Shown here one piece after another: positions 10,461 through 21,006 of a stretch of 64,000 nt of DNA. The position numbers and the translations under genes are program-made. This DNA is from Hippopus hippopus (lineage: Eukaryota; Mollusca; Bivalvia; Cardiida; Cardiidae). Each line of letters opens with the position of its first letter. Within the stretch, counting starts at the first letter, position 1. The stretch spans positions 18,229,194 to 18,293,193 of the forward strand of contig OX328102.1 of NCBI GenBank assembly GCA_946811185.2. The letters run 5' to 3'. Below the pieces are notes generated by a model. The model saw only the letters and a program-made list of their open reading frames with translations. It was not told the origin of the DNA and did not search any database.

Positions 10461-10603
10461 GGTGGGATTTGCCTTTGAAACTGAGGCTTTTGAAAAACTC
10501 TGTGGGAAATGGTTACCAGCATATCCTTCATTCCCCACATTGTTTTCAAAAGCCTCTATCCTAATGGTCATTAAAACATGAGATTGCTTGGTAAAGGGTT
10601 TAA
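10389..10603 (+). mobile_element. M1 element, rearranged A-B-B
   Basis: The outer left end is arm A, but the hairpin is flanked on both sides by arm-B sequence (GAGGCTTTTGAAAA and TTTTCAAAAGCCTC). The left inner stem is shortened. It ends GTAAAGGGTTTAA. Confidence 0.7.
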
Positions 10604-10880
10604 TATTTTCATAGATCACTACAACCTTTCATTATGAACAACTTCTATGTATGCTGCAATATAAATGAAAAGAGGCACTCGGCCAGTATAAAAATCCAAA
10701 CTGTGTCTACAAGAGATTGCTCCAATCCTGTAGGATCAGACAAATAAGCTCTTTAATATATTAATTTTTCACCATGAATTCTAATAGGAAACTTGACTGA
10801 AACTTATGCCAAATTGTGGATAGCATCCAAGGCTGGTCACATAGTCTTTGATCCAAAATCACAGAGGTATAAAAGCCAGA

Positions 10881-11090
10881 CTAACCCTTTATCAAACAAT
10901 CCTGAGTCTTACTGACCCAAAAGAAGACCACTTTTGAAAACATTGTGGGAACAGAAGAAAATGCTGTTTTCTACCCATCTAAAGATACGTTTCAATTTTT
11001 GGGTCCAACTTAGTTTGTCCACTGCAAAATAAATGCTTTCTGCTTGCTTAGTCTAAAATTTTGTCATCTTGTGAAAAGTAACAGAGAAGA
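10881..11090 (-). mobile_element. M1 element with the right hairpin arm deleted
   Basis: Arm B and the left stem run to GAAGAAAATGCTG and then jump straight to TTTTCTACCC of arm A, so the whole right stem is missing. Confidence 0.75.
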
Positions 11091-11247
11091 TATTATTGTG
11101 CATGCTGATTGCAGACATACAGAACATAGTGAAAAGTGATGCAAAGGAGAAATGTTTGAGGAAAGGAAAACACTGAGGGAAAAGGAGCACTTCTTTCCTC
11201 CTGTTATCTTACAGTAGATTACTGCATGGTTAAGACAGGTTCATTAC

Positions 11248-11315
11248 CTCTAAATTTCAGGCTTTGCCAGTAGTTCTTGTGAACATCCAGCACTCCATTG
11301 ATGGTATCTATTGCT
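11248..11315 (-). CDS. HDAC6: HDAC6-like exon 10, after a 34.8-kb intron
   Basis: 68 bp, acceptor TGTTTATTTCAG, donor GTAATG. The first base completes Gly from exon 9; it then encodes AIDTINGVLDVHKNYWQSLK plus FR. This aligns with the segment after the catalytic domain in HDAC6 (SITETI.VH.RYWRSLR). Phase, alignment length and motif all agree with direct splicing from 46165, despite the distance. Confidence 0.82.
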
Positions 11316-11339
11316 CTGAAATAAACAAAATACAATCAA

Positions 11340-11578
11340 ATTAGCCTGTTACCAAACAATACCATGTTTTCACAATTCTGAGGAAAAAGGCCTTTGAAAA
11401 CATTGTGGGAAAAAGAGAAACTGCTGATAACTAGCATTTTCTCCTTTTCTCAAATTGTTTTCCACCCTTTCAAAGACAATTCCTTTCATTTCAGCCAAAC
11501 TTTATTTGTCCTCTACAAATGCTTTGAATATGGAAATGTGTAAAATTATATCATCTGGTAAAGAATTAGAGGGTAATT
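11340..11578 (-). mobile_element. M1 element, arm B left
   Basis: Diverged copy with TTAG in place of TTAA at both ends; core GAGAAACTGCTGATAACTAG. It begins about 25 bp upstream of HDAC exon 10, close to its acceptor. Confidence 0.75.
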
Positions 11579-11729
11579 TGAGCTTGTGACCTTTGACAGG
11601 TAAACAACTGAATGGACCATCATGGACAAAGTAGATCTAGATCATACTGTACGACATGCAGACAGAAGCTTTGTCCACCAGCCACTATATTTTGTTCTAA
11701 ATTGCAACACATCATGACATACTAACAGT

Positions 11730-11923
11730 TTAACTCTTTACCAAATGACAAAATTTTAGACTGGTCCAAATTGAAAGCATTTGCAGACAACAAATTAAAT
11801 CTGGCCCTAATTACGAAATTTGTCCATGATGTGGTTACCAGCATTTTCTCCCTTTTCCACAATGTTTTCAATAGTCCATTTGTTGGGGTTGTTAAAACTC
11901 TGGATTATGTGGTATATGGTTAA
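11730..11923 (+). mobile_element. M1 element with the left hairpin arm deleted
   Basis: Arm A runs to TTTGTCCATGATG and then directly to GGTTACCAGCATTTTCTCCC, so the left stem is lost. TTAA at both ends. Confidence 0.75.
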
Positions 11924-12252
11924 CCAATTTGGATGACAAGTTTTGGAATTTGAAAAAAAAACTGAATTAAGAACAATTAGAGCATACAGCCCCTAATTAT
12001 TGACTTTAACTGTCAATTTGACTTCTATAATGCATTTTGATCCTTGCTAATGTCCTCACAAGATTCTCTGCTGATGAGAAATTTCACACCAAATGAAATA
12101 ATCATTTATCATCCCCTAAATGAATTATGATCTTCTTCCCTTTGAAAAAGGCATAATTCATGTCTTAATCTTTCAATCCAATCATCAGACTCTATTTGCG
12201 ACTTTTAACATTATTCATCTGAACATCAAGTTTCCATATCCCTAATCTCCTT

Positions 12253-12405
12253 TTAAACTCTTTACCAAATGATAAAATTTTGGACTATATCAAGATTGCA
12301 AGCATTTTGCAGACAACAAATTAAACATTGGTCATCTGGTGCGATTTGTCTTTGATAGGATAGAAAACATTGTAGGAAAATGAGAAAATGCTGGTGACCA
12401 ATATA
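12253..12405 (+). mobile_element. M1 element, left half only
   Basis: Arm A and left stem up to GAGAAAATGCTGGTGACCA, cut off where the next M1 begins. Confidence 0.7.
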
Positions 12406-12612
12406 TTAACCCTTTACCACAACATCTGGAGTTTTAACAACCTTGAGAAAAATTGCTTTTGAAAGCATTGTGGGAAAAGGAGACAATTATTACCTCCTCT
12501 TCCTACAATATTTTCTACTCTTTCAAAAGTGAATCTCTGTTCTTGAGTCACAATTATTTTGTTGTCTGCAAAAACCTTTATTCTAGGCAAGTCTAAAATT
12601 TTGTCCAAACTG
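12406..12612 (-). mobile_element. M1 element, arm B left
   Basis: Starts TTAACCCTTTACCACAACAT. The hairpin is decayed in both arms (GGAGACAATTATTACCTCCT). The last bases are lost. Confidence 0.7.
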
Positions 12613-12723
12613 TCCATCAGACATTTATGGGAGTCTTAGAATTAGCTAGAAACAAGTACACATGTTTATCCAAAGAATGGTTTTGTCTGTTTGTTTTTTC
12701 CCAACTCATTACCTTCTAAAATA

Positions 12724-14150
12724 CAGTAAAACCTCGATAATTCGAAGTCCCAAGGGGACAAGCAAAATGTTCGAATTTTCACGGTGCTTGAATTATCCAA
12801 AATGTCCATGAAAATAAATTCACTTTGTTCAAAATAGGCGATCAAAGTCTACTTCCCGAGCAATACAACTTTGTATCTGTCCCTATTTGATTCATTCATT
12901 TATAGCATTTGAATAACATCATATAGAAAAGGTTATTTTCTGTAAATGTTCCTGTTTTGATCATATGAGTTCTTGGATTTTCAATTAAATATTTTAAATA
13001 ATCTAGCCTTTCTTTCGATAGTTTTTGGAAAAGTAGTGTACTGTAATTTTTACAAAATCATAATATCTGCCCTTTTACATGTGCCCCCTATAACTTTTGC
13101 CCCATAAAAAAGCTTGTGCACCAAGTTGTTTGTGTGAGAAACAGTTGCAGGTATTTGCTTGCTCTATTCCATAGAATAATAAGAAAATTTACATGTACAT
13201 GGAAATTGATTTAAGTTCTTCGGATACCGGTGTTTCACTGAAATATCGTTTAATATGGCGCCATGCAACTAGAAAAAGTTGTTGAAAACGATTGATGAAT
13301 GCAAGCGAGAAAGACGACAAATGGCTGATTTACAAACAGTTCTGTGTGATTGCGGTACTGTTGAAATGGGTATAGAAGAGTAAATTACTGAAAGTATAGA
13401 GCTGACCTAATGAGAAATAAAAGAAAAGAGTATTACGACTTTTCTCATTACCAATGTCTTCGACACGAAAACAGACCAGAATATCTACACACCCCATGAA
13501 AAATGACATTTACCTTTATCAAAGGTAAATTTCTATGACATGAAAAGGTACCAGTGATATTCACGCAAACCCAAAATATGACGTCAGTGTAACAAGACAG
13601 AAAAAAATTGTGTGATCAAACGGGACTTAATCTGTGGCGATGCGACTTGGAAAAACCTGATGCTATAAATAGATTGACATGAAAACTGATAAAAATTAGA
13701 TGTCGTCTGATCACTAATGCTTTAAACTGTCTTTTCTGAATCAACAATGATTTTAAACTGCTGGTGTCATAATTAGCCTCTCATCACAAATTAACGTCAA
13801 TACCTTCTCAAATCATATTGTAGTATGAATCCCCCGTAGTAATTGTCATAGTTTGTAAAACTTACACCACACCGTAGACGGGCTGGCGCGATAAAAACCT
13901 TTGCTTGGAAAGGTGTGAAAACAATCAATCGAGAGGGGCGAAAATATTGTGTTCGAATAAACAATAAATTTAAAGAATGAAAATGATTACAGGGACCGAC
14001 ACCCGTGTTCGAATTATCGACTTATCGAGACTCAAAATAACCGAGCTACTTTTGGTGCAATACAGTAGAGTTTTTGCCGGGACTATCGGAATTCCTCGAA
14101 AAATGCAGGGTTCTCGAATGTTCGAGACTCGAAATATCAAGGTTTTACTG
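12724..14150 (+). mobile_element. pogo/Tigger-like element, non-autonomous (1427 bp)
   Basis: Terminal inverted repeats CAGTAAAACCTCGATAATTC and (reversed) CAGTAAAACCTTGATATTTC, flanked by TA at 12722-12723 and 14151-14152. CAGTAAAACCTCG is typical of the pogo/Tigger branch of Tc1/mariner. No DDE transposase frame was found. It abuts an M1 left half at 14151. Confidence 0.8.
13277..13384 (+). CDS. short protein-like frame inside the pogo-like element
   Basis: 35 codons between a TAG and a TAA, reading LLKTIDECKRERRQMADLQT and then VLCDCGTVEMGIEE. Composition looks more protein-like than the surroundings. It could be a captured host exon, a remnant of the element's own gene, or chance. Not recognised. 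Confidence 0.2.
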
Positions 14151-14293
14151 TAACTCCTTACCAAGCGAAAAAATTTTTGAATTGTCCAAATTGAAATCAT
14201 AAGCAGACAACAAACTATTGTGGCACAAATTAAGAATTTTTTGTTTGAAACGGTAGGAAACATTGTTGGAAAAGGAGAAAATGCTGGTTACTC
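14151..14293 (+). mobile_element. M1 element, left half only
   Basis: TAACTCCTTACCAAGCGAAA through GGAGAAAATGCTGGTTAC, then unrelated sequence; the right arm is missing. Confidence 0.7.
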
Positions 14294-14618
14294 TTACTTA
14301 TAACAGAGATACAAAAAAAATCAAAGTTTTTGAACCACAAAAACACAGACAAGGACGCAGACACAGAGACACAGCAATAACAGGGCTGTGGCTGCTCCTC
14401 CCATTTTCTTTGTAAACAAGCCAGCTAAAAACTCTAACAGAAGACTGATAAATGCCATTATGCCAAGATTCATCCTTGTTTCAGTGCTATGCTTTGTTTT
14501 CCATTTATTCATGGGAGAAAGCTGGGTTGGTACATTGTTAGGTACAAGATTAGGTTACATATTGAAAAGCTATTTAATGACTGAAAAGCAGCATCTAACA
14601 CAATACAAACAAAAATAA

Positions 14619-14821
14619 TTAGCTGGTCAAAAATTTTTTGACTTGTCCATATTGATAGTATTTGCAGTCAACATATTACAATTGGCTTAATAGGTTTGTC
14701 TTTGAAACAATACAAAACATTGTTGGAAACAGGAGATAATGCTGATTACCAGTATCTTCTCCTTTTCCCACAATGTTTTCAAAAACCCTCTTTTAATCTC
14801 GGGATTGTGTGATAAAGGGTA
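14619..14821 (+). mobile_element. M1 element, diverged
   Basis: Arm A left. The stem carries GATAATGCTGATTACCAGTA with a shortened right stem. It ends GTGTGATAAAGGGTAAA. Confidence 0.7.
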
Positions 14822-14922
14822 AAAAACATCCCACAATTAACCTGATGGTTACTGAGACAACAGCTACTACAAAACTGTTCAAAGATCAACAATCTAAAAA
14901 ACTAGAACTTGTTTTTCTAAAA

Positions 14923-15615
14923 AAAAACAGATGTCTCCCCCCCTTTTTTGGTGTCAGAAGGATTGACTTGTCACCAAGGCAATTTCTAACTGAAATAATG
15001 GTCATTTTTCTCTAACGGTTTTCGAGTTATAAAGCGGACACGAAATTGTACGTAAAATGAGTAAGGAAAATAATCAAAGGGAAATACCTAAAAAAAATAT
15101 ACAAGCCAGAGTTATGGTTCTTGTGCATGACTCTTCATCTCATGGTGCTTTACAAATGTGTGAACTTTTATCAAAATATGTTAAAAGGTTTTCGAGTTAT
15201 ACAGCGGATACGATTTGTGAAGGAAAATAATCAAAGGGAAATAACTCAAAAAAAAAAAAAAAAAATACAAGCCAGAGTTATGGTTCTTGTGCATGACTCT
15301 TCGTCTCATGGTGCTTTACAAATGTGTGAACTTTTATCAAAATATCTTAAAAGGTTTTCGAGTTATAGAGCGGACACGATTTGTGAAGGAAAATAATCAA
15401 AGGGAAATAACTTGAAAAATATACAAGCCAGAGTTATGATTCTTGTGCATGACACTTCGTCTCATGGTACTTTACAAATGTGTGAAGTTTTATCAAAATA
15501 TCTTAAAAGGTTTTCAAGTTACAGAGCGGACATGATTTGTGACGGATGGACAGACAGATGGACGCACGGGGAAAAACAATATGTCTCCCGACCCTGATGG
15601 GGGGTCGACATAATT
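14923..15615 (+). mobile_element. element B copy 2, short, intact tail
   Basis: Begins near CAGATGTCTCCCCCC and holds about three copies of the 158-bp unit shared with 889-1510. One copy has a run of 18 A. A GACGGATGGACAGACAGATG tail and CAATATGTCTCCCGACCCTG...GACATAATTATT follow. The GTCTCCC motif at both ends is partly inverted. It supplies the empty site for element A. Confidence 0.75.
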
Positions 15616-16095
15616 ATTTCATTGTGTTTTTACCCCTAGGGAAGAAGACTTCAAAACATAAGTGAAAAAGGAAACAATTCTGGTATCCTGCATGTTCTAC
15701 TTTTCTTACAACATTTTTTCTTACATAAGGGTAGGTCAACAATTTCCTTTTCTGAAAAAGAGTTATAGTTTGTTAAGTGCTCTAGTGGTTAATTAAGTCA
15801 TCAATGTAACAGACTAGTGATTAAAAAAAAGGAGAAAATAACCAAAAAGCAAATCATAGTAGGTAGAGAAACATGTAATGAACATGTCAATGTGTCACTC
15901 TCTGTGATATTTACATTAGCATAATAATTACACTCACATACATAGAATATCTAAAGAATCATTCTGGTTTCACTTGTTTCTGAGTTTTAACCCTTTAATA
16001 AACAATCCAGGGTTTTAATGACTCTGAGGATGAATAAAAACATTGTTGTAACAGAAAGAAGAAACTGGTAATACCCCCATTCTGCAGCCAGCGAT
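15616..16095. other. no gene seen
   Basis: A-rich sequence with an arm-B-like M1 start at about 15991-16040 (CCCTTTAATAAACAATCCAG). Nothing else was recognised. Confidence 0.5.
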
Positions 16096-16101
16096 TCCAC
16101 A

Positions 16102-16296
16102 GTGCTCATGGCAATCATAGCACTTCTCCTAGATCTTCAAAAGTGCCGACATGTGCTAAAACTTCGGGACTTAAACGTTTCCAAGGCGCTTATAGAATGC
16201 TTCAATAAACAGTCCTGTGCGCTGTTGTTGCGCTTGAGGTCTCTCGAAGACCCCTCCACTACGCTTCCACAGCACAAGATTTTAGGCTATGCTTAG
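16102..16296 (+). pseudogene. unrecognised frame beside the Harbinger relic
   Basis: 64 codons, coding-like in composition (KCRHVLKLRDLNVSKALIEC). It matches no family I can name and may belong to the neighbouring transposon. It stops just before the relic. Confidence 0.2.
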
Positions 16297-16363
16297 GCTA
16301 TGTTGTTGCAGTGACCTTGCTATGACCTATGCGCAGGAGCTGGATTTCTGTTGAGCTTTTGAA

Positions 16364-16860
16364 ATGTTTCTATATAAAATCAGCGGTTTAACAGCAGGTG
16401 GCCACCGGCCTTCAAAGAAAATGTATCATATTGTTGCAATAGATTTATTCCAGCTTGCAATGATGAACAAAAAATTGATAGGGTTGGGTGTTGAAAGACA
16501 AGCCAAACGGAGAAAGAGGGCCAAAAGGTTCTGGGTCTGTCCATGGTTGCCTGTAGAAAGAAAGCTCCAATTTGGTCCTTGAAACCACCTTATCAGAGAA
16601 CTCGAGATGGTAGACAGTACTTCTTTTTTCAATTATATGAAGAATGGAGTCTCACATATTTGATGAGATCTTGCACAGAGTTGATCATAGAACAAAGAAT
16701 AGTGACACTAACTTCAGGAAAGCACTTGAACCAGGTCTGTAGTTGGACAATTATCTTGACACTTTTGTTACAATGTGCTGCACTTGCACTACGTTACTCT
16801 CACTGCAGCTATAATACTGCTGCATTCTTGAATTTCTTTCTATACTTTTACTAGGCTTTT
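16364..16860 (+). pseudogene. PIF/Harbinger nuclease relic, frameshifted
   Basis: RAKRFWVCPWLPVERKLQFG resembles the RRxWVRPWLxRRxxxG start of Harbinger nucleases. In the next frames HLIRELEMVDSTSFFNYMKN and EILHRVDHRTKNSDTNFRKA plus LEPG continue the family order (LxxELxxED...FxNYxRM...ILxxVxPxIxKxxTxxRxAIxP). At least two frame changes and several stops separate the pieces. The catalytic DDE part is absent. The family is recognised by motif order only. Confidence 0.55.
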
Positions 16861-17279
16861 GTGGCGCTTTGAGTCCACGGGGATCCCTGTATGTAAATTT
16901 TGAGCCAGGTCGAAACAAGCGCCATGAAATGGCAATCCTGAAGCTTTCAATATGCTTCTACTATACTCAAGGCATTTCTACTGTATTGTTGCCCTTCCTG
17001 CTACAATTCATAATGTTTTGACCAAAACTTCATAGCGTAAAGGAATTGCCACTGAGTGAAATGGTGGTTTAACCAGTGATTAACAGCTTTGAGAAACAAT
17101 GCAGGAAATAGAGCAATGCCATGTACCAAGTTACTGTGCCTTTTACCACCATTTTCCTATTAGGTTTTTGTTTAAACTTTTTCAGTTTACATCAGTTGTG
17201 AACAGCTTATGTATTGACTCAAGATAATTGCTTTCTGCAAACCTTTACTAGTACTTATACTGAAATATGGGTAGTGCCA
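16861..17279. other. no gene seen
   Basis: May be the 3' flank of the Harbinger relic. No terminal repeats could be fixed. Confidence 0.4.
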
Positions 17280-17366
17280 AAGGTTTACCCCACTCATTGC
17301 CGGATTCAAACCCAGACCCTCTGATGTAAAGGCTCTATCCCTACACCACTGTGTCAAACATGCCAT
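17280..17366 (-). repeat. tRNA-derived SINE head
   Basis: On the minus strand a box A-like AGTGGTGTAGGGATAGAG and a box B-like GGGTTTGAATCC are spaced as in a tRNA. The cloverleaf is imperfect, so a SINE relic fits better than a tRNA gene. Confidence 0.5.
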
Positions 17367-18017
17367 ATAGTTGATATATACAGATTGCCTCTCAATGATA
17401 TTGAGGTTTGATTCTTTTTTCATCATTTTCTGCACCACAGACAAAAGCAGGGGATTTCACATGACTACATGGATCAAGATTTATACCCACTGCTTGTTTG
17501 GTCAAGCATCTAGGATGAAAACCCCATCTAAAGAGGTTGAGTTTGTACATTAGACTTGTTAGTTCATTTGCTTCTTTAGTATTCATTATTGTTTTCAACA
17601 ATACTATAGATCTGTCACATCCCTATTTGTTCCATCCTTCATCCTGGGGTCTATAATTATATAATGGTTCAGGTATGGGACTTATAATCTGAGTATCCCA
17701 AGTTTAATCTTCGCTAATCTCATCAAGCAAGCAAAGTACACATTGCCCACAATCCCACTTGGATACTGTTAAAGAAACCATACAACCAAATCATAAACTG
17801 ATGTCAAAATCTGCATATCACAAAAATATTCTATCCTGTCTGATCAAAATGACAACATATTTATGCAAACAAAATCTGACAATATTACCAAACATTGAGA
17901 AGCAAAAACAGAAACTAAATTGCCCATGAATAACAATGGCTGTAATACAATTCTCAATGTAATCTCACAAAGCATGATTAGAAAAAAAAAAGACTGTATT
18001 AGATCAGGGTTGGTTTT
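17367..18017. other. no gene seen
   Basis: Ordinary AT-rich sequence. The two opposed frames at about 17371-17601 show no family features. Confidence 0.5.
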
Positions 18018-18179
18018 CATCAACCATTCTTAAGAACTTTCTTTGTCTTATTCTTCAGAATTTTCAAATTTGAGAGTAACACAACTCCTGATTGGCTAAA
18101 CTATTTGGTTTAGCCAATCAAGAGTTGTGTTACTTTCAAATTTACAAAATCTTGAAGAATAAGACTAAGAACATTCTTA
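18018..18179. mobile_element. M4 fold-back element, left part, interrupted by mariner 3
   Basis: An inverted repeat centred near 18103: GAGAGTAACACAACTCCTGA and TTGGCTAAAC pair with GTTTAGCCAATCAAGAGTTG and TGTTACTTTC. The outer end CATCAACCATTCTTAAGAAC pairs with TTCTTA plus TGAATGGTTGGTG, the latter lying beyond the mariner at 19504-19514. Confidence 0.75.
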
Positions 18180-19501
18180 CGAGGGTTGTTTGATATGTAA
18201 TGTGTATTGTACAATATGTAATGTGTATTGTATGATATCTCAAAAGCATTCGACTCAAATAGTGAAATGAACATTACATCCCTTCAAAGTAATCTCTGAA
18301 TCCAATTCTGAAATGCGTCACGGTACGCTGATTTAGGTAGACCTCTGAGGCACTGACTGATAGCTGAGCCAAGGGCTTGTCGGGACTTGTAACAACGACC
18401 AGATAAGAACTTTTTAAGTTTTGGAAAAAGGAAAAAGTCGCATGGGGCTAGATCTGGAGAGTATGGTGGGTGTGGCAAGACAGTAACCTTCTCCGACTTC
18501 AAAAATTGCTTCACAAGCTCAGATGTATGTGATGGAGCATTATCATGAAGTAGATGAACATGCCTAAATCCTGACACAGGGCGTCGTTTAAGATAATATT
18601 TCTTGACCTTTTTTAGTATAACATCTCGGTAACACTGACCTGTAACACTTTTGCCCTTCGGCACCGGAATTTGTACGGCTATACCATCACATGAGAAGAA
18701 TATGCAATAAAGAACCTTCTTTGTGCTGAATATGCTTCTTTTGGCAACTACAGGCCTTCTACCGTGTTTAGTTAGCCGTATTTTGTTTCCAATTTTTCTT
18801 ACTGGTTCGAAATAGTGAACCCATGTTTCGTCACCAGTAACAATGTTTGCAAATTGTCTTTGATTGAATTTCGGAAACATTTTGAGCAATTGCTTAGCGG
18901 TTTGTACTCGTACCCGTTTTTGGTCATGCGGTATCCATCTGGCAGAAATCTTTCGTACTTTCAAAATACGCTTCAAAATGAAATGCACCCGCTATAGCGA
19001 TATGCCAACAGCGTTGGCAATATCACGAATCGTGTATCTGCCATCACTTTCAATTATTTCCCTGACTTTTGAGACATTTGCCTTGCCTGTTAAAGTCACA
19101 GGTCGGCCAGATTTTGCTGCATCTTTGACGGACTCTGTGCCAGTCAGAAATTTCTTTCTCCACCTACGAACTGTCTCATAAGATACCTTATCAGACCCAT
19201 AAACTTCCCCCAATTCAGTAAAAATCTGCATCACCGAATGACCGAGTTTTGTGTGAACTTTTATATAAGCTCTAATTTCTTTAATATTCTTAATCCGTTT
19301 CCCAACCATTTTTACAACAGTGGTCAATGACTAGCTCTATTGAAATGTCTATAAGTTTAAAACTATGTGGAGCTGAAGGCTTGTGTTTATACCGTTGGAA
19401 AGGTATTGAATAGAGCTATTCAAGCGTATCATCATCCATGAAATCGTGGAAAGCGTTATCGCGCTGTGGTACAATACACATTACGTATCGAACAGCCCTG
19501 G
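18180..19501 (-). mobile_element. mariner element 3, nearly intact (1322 bp)
   Basis: Terminal repeats CGAGGGTTGTTTGATATGTA and (reversed) CCAGGGCTGTTCGATACGTA extend inward for about 32 bp and are flanked by TA at 18178-18179 and 19502-19503. Length is normal for mariner. Confidence 0.93.
18284..19327 (-). pseudogene. mariner transposase, one in-frame stop
   Basis: 348 codons counting the final stop, the usual mariner size, in one frame. A TAG at 18992-18994 falls between DIANAVGIS-L and VHFILKRIL. The N-terminal DNA-binding half has paired helix-turn-helix regions (YETVRRWRKKF, YTIRDIANAVGIS). The catalytic half keeps Asp in TGDETW, Asp in HDNAPSH and Asp in PDLAPCDFF, with 34 residues between the last two (D34D), as in classical mariner. 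KISARWIPH and YSPDLAP family motifs are present. Without read-through it gives only a DNA-binding fragment, or a separate catalytic part if a later start is used. Confidence 0.93.
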
Positions 19502-19514
19502 TATGAATGGTTGG
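19502..19514. mobile_element. M4 fold-back element, right end after mariner 3
   Basis: TATGAATGGTTGG completes the inverted terminus of the fold-back that starts at 18018. The TA is the mariner target duplication. Confidence 0.7.
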
Positions 19515-19706
19515 TGGGTCAGATTGTTAATTTTTCTTTTCATTTTAATATTTTGTGAGACATCAGCCCCAACTTTTACATTATTTTAACAATAAGTGCA
19601 ATTTGTGTTACTGTAGCTAAAATTTTCTTGGGCAAGGAAACTAGTCTTGCCATTCTTCATATAAACCCTTTAAGACCAAAATTTTGCAATTTCAATATCA
19701 TTTTTG

Positions 19707-19936
19707 AATACTTTACAAAGCAATCCTGAGCTTAAATGACCCTGACAGAGAAAGCTTTTAAAAACATTGCAGGTGAAAGGGAAATAATGCTGGTAACCAG
19801 CATTTTCTCCTTTTCCCACAATGTTTCCTACCCTTTCTGATACATAAACCATCATTTAAGTATCGTTTCATTTGTCGTTTGTAAATGCTTTGAATTTGGA
19901 CCACTCTAAAAATTGTTTCTTTTGGTAAAGTTTTAA
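19707..19936 (-). mobile_element. M1 element, arm B left
   Basis: Left stem interrupted (GTGAAAGGGAAATAATGCTG), right stem intact. Ends TTTTGGTAAAGTTTTAA. Confidence 0.75.
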
Positions 19937-20177
19937 ACTTTAACAGAAAGAGATTTTAATGTAAATGAAGCTGATTCATGTAATGTAAAATCTGTCAAAT
20001 GCAGATGATGGCTGGTTTTCCTAGCAAATTAATATTTTGTATTTCGAAAGTCATCCAGTTTTCTGATTTTTTCAGATCACCAGTACTCAGTTAATGGCTT
20101 TCAGTCTGAAATCCTGACAACATATTGGCAGATCACTGAGTTACCATTTCTGTATTCAGACATATTGGACTATTATA

Positions 20178-20386
20178 TGAACCATTTACCCAACAACCCA
20201 GAGTTTAGAAGACCCTGGGAAATAGGACTTTTGAAAACAATTTGAGAACAGAAGGCAATGCTAGTCACCAGTATCTTCTCCTTTATCCACAATGTTTTCT
20301 CCCCTTAAAAAAAAGTCACATTTGCGTTACATTTATTTTGTCTTCATTTTGGACCAGTCTAAAATTCTATAGCCTGGTAAAGTTAA
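20178..20386 (-). mobile_element. M1 element, diverged
   Basis: Starts ACCATTTACCCAACAACCCA. Core GAAGGCAATGCTAGTCACCA. Ends CTGGTAAAGTTAA. Confidence 0.65.
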
Positions 20387-20583
20387 AATCACCCTCAAAA
20401 GGATGAAAACATCAATTAATATTTGCAAATAATAGGCTGTTTTGGCCAGGAGTTATCAAAAGAGTAGCTAACTGGTATATACAGTAGGTACTTTTGAAAT
20501 AAATGATACACAAAGATAAAGTGAATAACTGTTGCCCACCATGTAACCATAAATAGCATGCTTAACATTGGTTACACAATCAT

Positions 20584-20713
20584 ATGAGCCATGCAGAAAA
20601 TTGACCAATAGCAAAAAGTTTCAGCCCGGGTCAGCCTGCGCGTACTGCGCAAGCTGACATGAGGCAATACTTTTCGCAGATGTATGAAGCCCCCTTGTCA
20701 CAGAGCATGGCTC
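20584..20713. mobile_element. M3 element, shortened
   Basis: ATGAGCCATG at the left and GAGCATGGCTC at the right. Core hairpin GGGTCAGCCTGCGCGTACTG / CGCAAGCTGACATGAGG. The middle segment of the full copy is missing. Confidence 0.65.
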
Positions 20714-21006
20714 CTATAAAATGGCTAAATTTCTTTTGAACTAAATCTGTAACTTTACAAGCCAATGCAGAGAGCTACCAAACTGTGCAAACTACATGTA
20801 GGTTACCCTGCAAATTTCTTCAAAAGTTAATGATCTGCAAGGAAATATCGTTTCTTTGACAATAAAACATGGTTTCAGATTTGATTAACCCATCTAGGAC
20901 AGGTACATCTTCAATCGGTGGAAAAGACCAAAATGCTGCTACTTGATGCAGCAAAACTGTTCTTTGACATTAGGCTCAGTAATTTAGTTCATTGGACATC
21001 ATGAAA
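20714..21006. other. no gene seen
   Basis: Unique-looking AT-rich sequence. Confidence 0.5.
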
